DNA of 11,017 bases, from positions 1-11,017 of the forward strand of contig CAMDZY010000044.1 in the NCBI GenBank assembly GCA_945910975.1, read 5' to 3'. The position numbers and the translations under genes were made by a program. This document shows, piece by piece, positions 1 through 5,950 of this stretch. Source of the DNA: an uncultured Clostridia bacterium. GTDB lineage: Bacteria; Bacillota; Clostridia; Oscillospirales; Oscillospiraceae. The first letter of the stretch is position 1; the number at the start of each line of letters is the position of its first letter. The notes below the pieces were generated by a model. It did no database searches. It had not been told where the DNA came from and saw nothing but the letters and a program-made list of their open reading frames with translations.

Positions 1-1
1 C

Positions 2-277
2 GATCGCTGCAAGCAGGGCGTCATCGTTACAGGGGATGTGTTCATCTCTGCCGCAGAGCAAAAGCAATTCCTGCGCCAGACCTTCCACGCGGTCGCGGCG
101 GAGATGGAGGGCGGCGCCATTGCGCAGGTGGCACAGGCAAACGGCGTGCCGTTTGTGGTGTTGCGTGCAATTTCCGACTTGGCTGACGGGACGGCGGCAG
201 CGTCGTTTGATACCTTTGAGCAGGAAACGGCAGATTTGTCCGCCGCAATCATTCGGCAGCTTGCTGCACGGTTGTAA
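2..277 (+). CDS. mtnN: 5'-methylthioadenosine/S-adenosylhomocysteine nucleosidase, C-terminal part
   Basis: Partial gene: the window opens inside it and the reading frame runs from base 2 to a TAA at 275-277, giving the last 91 residues. The enzyme hydrolyses the glycosidic bond of methylthioadenosine and S-adenosylhomocysteine, releasing adenine, in cytoplasmic methionine/SAM salvage. Visible family motifs, numbered within this fragment, are TGDVFIS (10-16), the substrate-binding AEMEGGA (33-39, with the Met-Glu pair that contacts the ribose) and RAISDLAD (55-62), whose Asp59 corresponds to the catalytic acid of the family. The C-terminus ends at a normal place for the family, so the gene looks intact here. 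It is followed by 90 bp before the next gene. No clear intrinsic terminator was seen after it, so read-through into the sugar operon cannot be excluded. The assignment over other nucleoside phosphorylase-fold enzymes rests on the EMEGGA and SD motifs. Confidence 0.93.
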   Translation, partial: DRCKQGVIVTGDVFISAAEQKQFLRQTFHAVAAEMEGGAIAQVAQANGVPFVVLRAISDLADGTAAASFDTFEQETADLSAAIIRQLAARL

Positions 278-289
278 TTTGCCATAAAA

Positions 290-319
290 TTGCGCAAAAT
301 AAGCGTTTTTTACGATAAT
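290..319 (+). promoter_or_regulatory. Weak candidate promoter for the N-acetylhexosamine operon
   Basis: A -10 like GATAAT lies at 314-319 (5 of 6 consensus bases), with a poor -35 TTGCGC at 290-295 and an 18-base spacer. The -35 overlaps the 8-bp palindrome TTGCGCAA (290-297), which could be a small operator. The start codon of the first gene is about 40 bases downstream of the expected transcript start. This is the best candidate in the 90-bp gap, but the -35 match is weak and other pairings (for example TTGTAA 272-277 with CAAAAT 295-300) are possible. Confidence 0.3.
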
Positions 320-367
320 TGTTGAAAATTTAACAGGCAGATTTGCTGCTGCATAGGATAACCAGAA

Positions 368-1459
368 ATGAGGTTGATAGAATTGAATCAAAATAAAATC
401 GTGGCTCCGGCCTATCACTTTGCAATATCCGGCCAGCCTACATCTTGCAAGGTGTTTGGTCACGGCCATATCAATTATACACTGCTGATGAACACAGATA
501 CCGGCTGCCAGTATATTTTGCAGCGCATCAACAAGCACGTGTTTCAGGATCCCAAGGCGTTGATGGAGAACGTTGGCGCAATTTCCCGCTTTTTGCAGGA
601 AAAGGTTTCCAACCCGCGCGAAGCGCTGCATTTTATCCCCACGCATGAGGGCGTGTATTACTACCTCGATGCCGATGCGCAATATTGGCGCTGCTATGAG
701 TTCGCCAACGGCATCTGCCTGGAAGCACCCGAAACGGAAGCTGATTTTTACGAAAGCGCCATCGCATTTGGCAGATTCCAGGAGCTTTTGTCGGATTTTC
801 CCGCCGATACGCTGATTGAAACCATTCCGGAATTTCACAATACAATCAATCGCTATCGGCTGTTCCAAACTGCACTGGAAAAGGATGTCTGCAATCGCGC
901 AAAGGATATCCAACCGGAAATCTCGTTTATTTTGGCGCGAAAGGAAGAGGCAGGAACGTTGCAGCGGATGCGTGAATCCGGTGAGCTGCCTTTGCGGGTG
1001 ACCCATAACGACACAAAGCTGAATAATGTCCTGTTGGATAAAGAAACGCGCAAGGCGCTTTGCGTGCTGGACTTGGACACGGTCATGCCGGGGCTGAGTT
1101 TGTATGACTTTGGTGATTCCATACGCTTTGGTGCGGCTACGGCCGAAGAGGACGAAAAAGACCTGTCAAAGATGTCTTTGAATCTGCGCCTGTTTGAAAT
1201 TTATACCAGAGGTTTTTTGAAGGCTTGCAGCAGCCTGACACCGCTGGAGGTAAAAATGCTGCCTATGGGCGCCAAAATCATCACGCTGGAGCTGGCGGTT
1301 CGCTTCCTGACGGACTATCTCGAGGGCGATCACTATTTCAAAACCGAGTACCCGGAGCATAATTTGGTACGCGCCCGTGCACAGCTGAAGCTGGTGGCGG
1401 ATATGGAAGAAAAATGGTTACAGATGCAGAATATTGTGGAGCAAATTGCAGAAAACTAA
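368..1459 (+). CDS. NahK-like N-acetylhexosamine kinase (aminoglycoside phosphotransferase fold)
   Basis: A 363-residue cytoplasmic kinase of the APH/choline kinase fold, close in length and motifs to N-acetylhexosamine 1-kinase (NahK, about 360 residues in bifidobacteria). NahK phosphorylates the anomeric C1 of GlcNAc or GalNAc with ATP. Visible elements are a glycine loop GHGHINYT (31-38), YILQRINKHVF (49-59) typical of the NahK group, the catalytic loop VTHNDTKLNN (211-220; Asp215 as catalytic base, Asn220 for metal) and LDLDTVMPG (234-242), whose Asp replaces the DFG aspartate. The ATG follows AGGA at 355-358. It is the first gene of a three-gene operon, with 22 bp to the ROK gene, and nagA third, so an amino sugar substrate is likely. 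Position specificity (C1 versus C6) cannot be read from the sequence. Homologues are sometimes labelled 'mucin desulfatase' or 'phosphotransferase' in databases; the kinase motifs argue against a sulfatase. Confidence 0.85.
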   Translation: MRLIELNQNKIVAPAYHFAISGQPTSCKVFGHGHINYTLLMNTDTGCQYILQRINKHVFQDPKALMENVGAISRFLQEKVSNPREALHFIPTHEGVYYYLDADAQYWRCYEFANGICLEAPETEADFYESAIAFGRFQELLSDFPADTLIETIPEFHNTINRYRLFQTALEKDVCNRAKDIQPEISFILARKEEAGTLQRMRESGELPLRVTHNDTKLNNVLLDKETRKALCVLDLDTVMPGLSLYDFGDSIRFGAATAEEDEKDLSKMSLNLRLFEIYTRGFLKACSSLTPLEVKMLPMGAKIITLELAVRFLTDYLEGDHYFKTEYPEHNLVRARAQLKLVADMEEKWLQMQNIVEQIAEN

Positions 1460-1470
1460 TCAAAACGAAT

Positions 1471-1476
1471 GTGAGG
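1471..1476 (+). promoter_or_regulatory. Ribosome binding site fixing the ROK gene start
   Basis: GTGAGG lies 5 bases before the ATG at 1482. An earlier in-frame ATG at 1434 would overlap the kinase gene by 26 bases and add a 16-residue, non-conserved-looking lead. The Shine-Dalgarno site supports 1482 as the start. Confidence 0.7.
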
Positions 1477-1481
1477 TTACT

Positions 1482-2897
1482 ATGAACTATTTAGGAATCG
1501 AATATTCCGTAAAAAATCTGCCGGAGCTTGACCCCAAATTTATCCCCTTTGGCGTCTGGATGGATGCCTACCTAAAGGGAGCAAGCAAGCCGATTTCCAT
1601 TGCGGTAGAGCGCGATCAAGGTAAGATTTCCGTCCGCAACACCAAAATCTACGGTACGCCGGACATGGCGGAGGCGGATTTCCGCTTTGTTGAGCGCTAC
1701 GTCAAGTTTCTGCTCTGGTCGATTGGCGGTTTCCGCGTGTATATTATGGGCGCAAGCGAAATTGCGCAGCGCCTAAAGGCGGCTTACGTCTATTTTGAAA
1801 ACGGCGAAGGCGAAAACGGCCAGCGCTGGTTTGATGTGCAGTTCATGTCCGATGTGTATGAAAACGGCTTTGAAATCATCGACTGCACAGAGGAAAATTT
1901 CCCCAAGGAGAATGATGCGTCTGTTTCCGTTGGCGGTCATATGGAGGGCTGCCGGATCGGCTTTGACGCCGGTGGCTCCGACCGCAAGGTGTCCGCTGTT
2001 GTAGACGGAAAGACGGTCTACTCGGAGGAGGTCGTATGGCATCCAAAGACGCAGTCTGATCCGCAGTATCACTATGACGAGATCGTAGCAGCCTTCAAGA
2101 CCGCAGCGTCCAAAATGCCGCGTGTCGATGGCATCGGCGTGTCATCCGCTGGCGTGTTCATCGGCAATGCGCCGATGGTTTCCTCGCTCTTTATCAAGGT
2201 TCCGCGTGAAAAAGAAGTGCGCAAGCTGGTGCACACCATTTTCGACCGTGCGGCAACGGAAATCGGCGATGGAAATGTGCCCATTGTGGTGGCCAATGAC
2301 GGCGATGTGACCGCGCTGGCCGGAGCCATGGGTATGGGCGCAACGGCTGTGATGGGTATGGCCATGGGTACCAGCGAGGCGGTCGGCTATGTGGACGAAA
2401 AAGGGAATGTTCTCGGTTGGTTCAATGAGTTGGCATTTGCGCCGGTGGATTTGTCGGAAGAAGCCGAAATGGATGAATGGTCGTTTGATATCGGTGTTGG
2501 CTGCAAGTATTTTTCACAGGATGCGGTCATCAAGCTGGCGCCTGCCGCCGGGATCGAACTGGAAGAAAGCCTGACACCGGCAGAAAAGCTGAAGGCCGTG
2601 CAGGCACTGATGGAAGCGGATGATTCCCGCGCCAAGAAGATTTTTGAGAGTATCGGCTGCTATCTGGCGCATACGATGAATCTTTACAGCCATTTTTATG
2701 ATGTAAAATACATGATGGTACTTGGCCGCGTCATGTCCGGAAAGGGCGGCGATACCATTCTGGCAGCGTGCAAACGCATTATGGCTGAGGAATATCCCGA
2801 CTTGGCAGCAAGCATGACCGTCATGCTGCCGGACGAAAACACCCGCCGCGTGGGGCAGTCCGTGGCAGCGGCGTCTTTGCCGGAAGCTAGACATTGA
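1482..2897 (+). CDS. Divergent ROK-fold sugar kinase with extra N-terminal domain
   Basis: A 471-residue protein in two parts. Residues about 155-471 have the ROK/hexokinase-fold pattern: phosphate loop FDAGGSD (161-167), catalytic region VANDGDVTALAG (270-281, with the family's Asn-Asp pair 272-273), a second phosphate-binding loop MGTSEAVGY (295-303), NE at 315-316 where ROK kinases have the sugar-binding Glu, and a C-terminal VLGRVMSGKGGD (413-424). The ROK zinc motif (His then CxCGxxGCxE) is absent: after NE the sequence runs into an acidic stretch with only Cys341. Residues 1-150 are an additional domain, with no helix-turn-helix seen, that I do not recognise. A typical ROK kinase is about 300 residues. 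The gene sits between the NahK-like kinase and nagA with 22- and 19-bp gaps, so a role in GlcNAc or ManNAc phosphorylation (giving the 6-phosphate NagA needs) is the natural inference. It could instead be a sugar sensor without kinase activity. Confidence 0.82.
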   Translation: MNYLGIEYSVKNLPELDPKFIPFGVWMDAYLKGASKPISIAVERDQGKISVRNTKIYGTPDMAEADFRFVERYVKFLLWSIGGFRVYIMGASEIAQRLKAAYVYFENGEGENGQRWFDVQFMSDVYENGFEIIDCTEENFPKENDASVSVGGHMEGCRIGFDAGGSDRKVSAVVDGKTVYSEEVVWHPKTQSDPQYHYDEIVAAFKTAASKMPRVDGIGVSSAGVFIGNAPMVSSLFIKVPREKEVRKLVHTIFDRAATEIGDGNVPIVVANDGDVTALAGAMGMGATAVMGMAMGTSEAVGYVDEKGNVLGWFNELAFAPVDLSEEAEMDEWSFDIGVGCKYFSQDAVIKLAPAAGIELEESLTPAEKLKAVQALMEADDSRAKKIFESIGCYLAHTMNLYSHFYDVKYMMVLGRVMSGKGGDTILAACKRIMAEEYPDLAASMTVMLPDENTRRVGQSVAAASLPEARH

Positions 2898-2916
2898 TAC
2901 GAAACGGAGCGGTATA

Positions 2917-4044
2917 ATGATATTTAGTAATGCAACAATCCTGAACAACAATTTTCAGTTTATCAAAGGCAGCTTCACCGTGGAAAACGGGAAATTCGGT
3001 GAAATTTTTGAGGGACTGAATTCTTTGGATGCCGTCAATCTGCAAGGCGCGCTGGTGCTGCCCGGCTTGATCGACGTTCATAACCACGGCAATTCCAATG
3101 CAGACTTCTCTGATGGCAGCTATGAGGGCTTGAAGAAAATGGCGGCATACTTGGTCAAAAACGGCATTACCTCTTTTGCCCCTGCGTCCATGACCTTGCC
3201 ATATGACGTGCTGGAAAAGGCGTTTGTCACCGCAAAGCAGCTGCACGAAGAAAAACCGGCAGGCTCGTCCAAGCTGATGGGCATTGAGATGGAAGGCCCC
3301 TATTTCTGCGAAAAGAAAAAGGGCGCACAGAATGGCACCTATCTGCAAAATCCGGATATCGAGGGCTTTAAAAGACTGTATGAGATTTCCGGCGGCTTGA
3401 TTCGTATTGTTGATTTGGCACCGGAATTGCCCGGCAGCGTGGAATTTGTGCGGGAAGCCAGCAAGCTATGTACGGTTTCTATTGCACACACGGACGCAAG
3501 CTATGACGATGCCAAGGCCGCGATTGATGCAGGCGTCACCCATCTGACCCACCTGTATAATGCCATGCCGCCCATTCACCACAGAAATCCCGGCGTAATC
3601 GCCGCGGCGGTGGAAAATCCGAAGGTTCGTGCAGAGTTGATTTGCGACGGAATCCATGTGCATCCGGCATCGATTCGTCTGGCGTTTGCCATGTTTGGCG
3701 CAAAGCGTATGGTTTTGATTTCCGACGCGCTGCGCTGCTGCGGGATGCCGGACGGCAAATATGAACTCGGCGGTCAGGATGTGTTCCTAAAGGGCAAGAC
3801 CTGCACGTTGGAGAACGGCACTTTGGCTGGTTCTGTGACCAATTTGTTCGACTGCATGAAAAATGCCGTGGAATACGGCATCCCGTTGGAGGACGCCGTG
3901 CGCGCCGCTTCTTACAACCCGGCCTGCGCGTTGGGCGTGGAGGACGAGGTTGGCTCGATTCGCGCGGGCAAGTGCGCCGACTTTATCATCTGCGATGAAA
4001 ATCTGAATCGAAAAGCCGTGTATATTGACGGCCAACAGGTATAA
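2917..4044 (+). CDS. nagA: N-acetylglucosamine-6-phosphate deacetylase
   Basis: A 375-residue amidohydrolase that removes the acetyl group of GlcNAc-6-phosphate, giving glucosamine-6-phosphate and acetate in the cytoplasm. Family landmarks are all present: PGLIDVHNHGN (49-59, first metal His pair region), EMEGPYF (124-130, metal Glu126), AHTDA (190-194, metal His191), HLTHLYNAMPP (209-219, His212 and substrate loop), DGIHVHP (244-250, His247) and the catalytic Asp270 in ISDAL (268-272), then LAGS (303-306). The length is normal for Firmicute NagA. The ATG follows GGAG (2906-2909) by 7 bases and lies 19 bp after the ROK gene, so it is the third gene of the operon. A strong terminator follows 45 bp after the stop. 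The usual partner NagB (deaminase) is not in the window and must be elsewhere. Confidence 0.96.
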   Translation: MIFSNATILNNNFQFIKGSFTVENGKFGEIFEGLNSLDAVNLQGALVLPGLIDVHNHGNSNADFSDGSYEGLKKMAAYLVKNGITSFAPASMTLPYDVLEKAFVTAKQLHEEKPAGSSKLMGIEMEGPYFCEKKKGAQNGTYLQNPDIEGFKRLYEISGGLIRIVDLAPELPGSVEFVREASKLCTVSIAHTDASYDDAKAAIDAGVTHLTHLYNAMPPIHHRNPGVIAAAVENPKVRAELICDGIHVHPASIRLAFAMFGAKRMVLISDALRCCGMPDGKYELGGQDVFLKGKTCTLENGTLAGSVTNLFDCMKNAVEYGIPLEDAVRAASYNPACALGVEDEVGSIRAGKCADFIICDENLNRKAVYIDGQQV

Positions 4045-4047
4045 AAT

Positions 4048-4085
4048 TTTTGTGGGCACTGCCGGTTTTGGCGGCGCCCACAAAA
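4048..4085. terminator. Stem-loop directly after nagA
   Basis: A 10-bp inverted repeat, TTTTGTGGGC (4048-4057) with GCCCACAAAA (4076-4085), closes an 18-base loop that can itself pair GCC with GGC. Only three T follow, so on its own it is a poor intrinsic terminator. It may act with the stronger hairpin immediately downstream or protect the nagA mRNA 3' end. Confidence 0.5.
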
Positions 4086-4089
4086 TTTG

Positions 4090-4143
4090 ACCGGCGCATA
4101 CGAATCACATTTCCATTCGGTGATTCGTATGCGCCGGTTTTTT
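4090..4143 (+). terminator. Strong intrinsic terminator of the nag operon
   Basis: A perfect 19-bp stem, with arms at 4090-4108 and 4120-4138 and an 11-base loop, ends in a run of six T (4138-4143). It sits in the 105-bp gap between the converging nagA and membrane-protein genes. On the minus strand the stem is followed by an AT-rich stretch (CAAATTTTG) and could also stop the opposite operon, less efficiently. Confidence 0.9.
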
Positions 4144-4149
4144 GTGAAA

Positions 4150-4593
4150 TTATTCGGCATTGCGCAGCACGAAGGTTCGGAGGTTTTTGAATGATGCGCT
4201 TTCTGAGAGTGTAAAACCGTAGGTTTCGCCGCTGGCCGCAGTGAAATAGAACTGGACTTGATTTTCGCCGTATCGGCTTGCTGTGATATGGGAACCGTTG
4301 GAAAAACGGAACTCCATAATATCATCACTGGTGGGGTTATCTTGAAAACCGGTTGCGCCGGCGCTCATAAACTCCCGGAAGATATTTGTTTTTTCAAAAT
4401 CCTTGCGGATCGCAATCTTTTCGCCCTGATATTCCACCCAAAAGGCGCTGTTGCCGGAAAAGCTGATGGCGAGATCGTTTTTACAGGAACTCCACTTGGC
4501 ACTTAAAACAACAAAATGCACAATAGAAGCAAGGACGAAAAGAATCAGCGCGATTCCCAGAACAATGCCGGTAATCTTTGCAACCTTTTTCAT
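4150..4593 (-). CDS. Small membrane-anchored protein of unknown function
   Basis: A 147-residue protein I do not recognise. It begins with a short basic stretch (MKKVAK), then a long hydrophobic segment at about residues 7-31 that lacks an obvious cleavage site, so it probably stays in the membrane with residues 32-147 outside. The outer part is mixed polar/aromatic with alternating short hydrophobic runs (for example FYFTAASGETYGFTL near 117-131), suggesting a small beta-rich domain. The start at 4593 is chosen because AGGAGGG (4601-4607 region) lies 7 bases upstream; an earlier in-frame ATG at 4662 would overlap the upstream gene and put a charged lead before the membrane segment. The upstream gene on the same strand stops 29 bases before, so the two are probably cotranscribed. 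The stop lies only 6 bases from the T run of the converging operon's terminator. Confidence 0.75.
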   Translation of the reverse strand: MKKVAKITGIVLGIALILFVLASIVHFVVLSAKWSSCKNDLAISFSGNSAFWVEYQGEKIAIRKDFEKTNIFREFMSAGATGFQDNPTSDDIMEFRFSNGSHITASRYGENQVQFYFTAASGETYGFTLSESASFKNLRTFVLRNAE

Positions 4594-4600
4594 GTTGCAT

Positions 4601-4606
4601 CCCTCC
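4601..4606 (-). promoter_or_regulatory. Ribosome binding site that decides the membrane protein start
   Basis: GGAGGG on the minus strand, seven bases before the ATG at 4593. It favours the 147-residue form over a 170-residue reading from 4662. Confidence 0.75.
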
Positions 4607-4622
4607 TGCTTGTCAAATTCCG

Positions 4623-5621
4623 TCAGCCGATACCGAGGGTCGTGTTTTTGTAGCGGATGCACTGATCCAGCGGGCGTGTGTTCTTGCTTGCGCGATACGT
4701 GGCTGCGCCGGATTCAAAGAGAAAATAGGTGTAGGACGAGCCAATGTAGCAGCCCTCGACCATATTCGCGAAATTGAAGGATTTTGCAGCCTTATAGGTG
4801 ACGCCAGTTTTCTTGAACTGATTGGTTTTGTCGGTGAAAACGTAGACCTTGGAGGCGTTTGTGCGCCCATAAGAGGAGGTAAGAACCATAGAATTGCCAC
4901 GGATGGAGATCCCTTGAATTTTGCTGACACCATTGACAGTGAAGCTGCCTTTTTTCGTCAGGGTCGTCCCCTTGACGGAATAGAAGTAAATGGTGGCGGT
5001 AGTTGCAGTGGAACTGAACGCGCCGACATAGAGATATCCGTTGGCATAGCACAAATAAGAGGGCGTTGTGGCGACGGCCTTTGTTGCGGCGGTGCTGAGC
5101 GTCCAGTAATTGTGGCCGATTGCATTGAGGGCAGAGGAGTATTTATACGCACGCAGATTTTTGCCGCTGGCGGAGTCGCAGACCCAAATATACGTACCGT
5201 CCCAAGCAATGCCGCCGACGTGCATATCAGAATCCAGAACCAGTGTGGTCAAGTATTCCTTGGTATCGCCGTCCAACATATAAATGACGGAACGATGCTT
5301 TGCGCCGCAACCGCAGTAGGCGGAAATCAGCAGATACTTGCCGTTGCCGGCGAACGTCATTGCCTGCGGAACCATGCCCTTGCAGGTGGTCACAGATTTG
5401 CCGGTGGAATCGCGGGTGACCGTTTGCATCAAGCCGGGAACAGTATATTTTGCATTGACTGCGCCAACGTGCAGGCGCTGGTAAGTGAGTGCAGAGGTGC
5501 TGCTTTGCGGAATGGAAGCAACGGTAGTGACGTTTGCGGCAAAGCCGGATACGGTCATGCAGCTGCAAAGCATGGAAACGCAAAGGAGGAACAATATCGC
5601 TTTTCTCAGTTTCCTTTTCAT
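4623..5621 (-). CDS. Exported protein, probable beta-propeller, function unknown
   Basis: A 332-residue secreted protein. Residues 1-29 form a signal peptide: basic MKRKLRK, a hydrophobic core at 9-25 and an A-x-A-like cleavage site near GFAA (26-29). LCSC (18-21) inside the core resembles a lipobox, so a lipoprotein is a less likely alternative. The mature part shows repeated beta-strand units with the flavour of a six- or seven-bladed propeller: QAMTFAGNGKYLLISAY (86-102), SVIYMLDGDTKEYLTTLVL (111-129), HVGGIAWDGTYIWVCD (134-149), YLCYANGYLYVGAF (189-202), KIQGISIRGNSMVLTSSYG (234-252) and KVYVFTD (258-264). Similar 'secreted protein' propellers occur in actinobacteria and clostridia, with no established activity. 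GGGAGG (5630-5635) lies before the ATG and a good promoter lies about 40 bases upstream. The membrane protein gene follows in the same operon. Confidence 0.82.
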   Translation of the reverse strand: MKRKLRKAILFLLCVSMLCSCMTVSGFAANVTTVASIPQSSTSALTYQRLHVGAVNAKYTVPGLMQTVTRDSTGKSVTTCKGMVPQAMTFAGNGKYLLISAYCGCGAKHRSVIYMLDGDTKEYLTTLVLDSDMHVGGIAWDGTYIWVCDSASGKNLRAYKYSSALNAIGHNYWTLSTAATKAVATTPSYLCYANGYLYVGAFSSTATTATIYFYSVKGTTLTKKGSFTVNGVSKIQGISIRGNSMVLTSSYGRTNASKVYVFTDKTNQFKKTGVTYKAAKSFNFANMVEGCYIGSSYTYFLFESGAATYRASKNTRPLDQCIRYKNTTLGIG

Positions 5622-5629
5622 GAGGCCAA

Positions 5630-5635
5630 CCTCCC
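5630..5635 (-). promoter_or_regulatory. Ribosome binding site of the exported protein gene
   Basis: GGGAGG on the minus strand, 8 bases from the ATG at 5621. It supports this strand and start over the long antisense frame on the + strand. Confidence 0.7.
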
Positions 5636-5659
5636 AGTATACATTTTTAACGTATAAAT

Positions 5660-5688
5660 ATTATACAAAAGGAAAGACCATCCTGCAA
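5660..5688 (-). promoter_or_regulatory. Promoter of the exported/membrane protein operon
   Basis: On the minus strand a perfect -10 TATAAT (5660-5665) is preceded, after exactly 17 bases, by the -35 TTGCAG (5683-5688, 4 of 6). The expected transcript would start near 5652, leaving a leader of about 30 bases with the ribosome site. It looks like a standard housekeeping sigma-A promoter. Confidence 0.75.
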
Positions 5689-5844
5689 TGCATATTTCTG
5701 ACAAAAAAGCGCCCCTAAATTTTAACACTTTGCACAATAAAAGCGAGTAACAAGCCATATTTGCACTGCTTCACATACGAAATGGAACGTGTTTTTATGG
5801 AGAAAACCTGTGAAAAATGCGCTGTACCCGCCGTGCCGCTGAAT
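5689..5844. other. Intergenic stretch without a supported gene
   Basis: Part of the roughly 310-bp gap between tldE and the exported protein gene. No coding frame here has a ribosome site or a family signature; a 91-codon minus frame (5715-5990) runs through the tldE 3' hairpins and is rejected. The only structure noted is the heptamer TTTGCAC twice, at 5729-5735 and 5760-5766, starts 31 bp apart. These might be operator half-sites for the promoter next door, but seven bases is a weak signal. Confidence 0.4.
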
Positions 5845-5881
5845 AAAAATGTGCACCTGCCAAAAAATCTCGGCAGGTGCA
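5845..5881 (-). terminator. Intrinsic terminator of the tldD-tldE operon
   Basis: A perfect 10-bp stem, TGCACCTGCC (5852-5861) with GGCAGGTGCA (5872-5881), has a 10-base loop. On the minus strand it is followed within two bases by five T (complement of 5845-5849). It lies about 70 bases after the tldE stop codon. Confidence 0.8.
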
Positions 5882-5904
5882 TAGAGAATGTTTTATCGTA
5901 GCCC

Positions 5905-5941
5905 CGCACAATTCCGGCGCGCAGAACGCGGAAATTGTGCG
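5905..5941 (-). other. Second hairpin in the tldE 3' untranslated region
   Basis: Arms CGCACAATT (5905-5913) and AATTGTGCG (5933-5941) pair, and after one unpaired base the stem continues through CCG/CGG into a GC-rich tip. No T run follows on the minus strand, so this is not a terminator by itself. It starts 9 bases after the tldE stop and may stabilise the mRNA end or simply add to termination at the next hairpin. Confidence 0.6.
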
Positions 5942-5950
5942 ACGTTGCCT

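Noticed and set aside
36..287. 83-codon + strand frame overlapping the end of mtnN
   Set aside because: It is out of frame with clear MtnN motifs, and its Arg/Ser/Cys-rich composition suggests a shadow.
286..310. Possible terminator after mtnN (GCGC...GCG followed by six T)
   Set aside because: Only three GC pairs form before mismatches, which is too weak a stem to call an intrinsic terminator.
4594..4662. N-terminal extension of the small membrane protein to 4662
   Set aside because: It would overlap the upstream gene by 40 bases and place a charged lead before the membrane segment; a strong ribosome site supports the start at 4593.
4578..5657. 359-codon open frame on the + strand opposite the exported protein gene
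   Set aside because: It lacks a family signature or ribosome site, and the opposite frame has a signal peptide, a ribosome site and a promoter. Its Gly/Ala/Cys/Arg-rich composition is typical of an antisense shadow of a gene with biased third positions.
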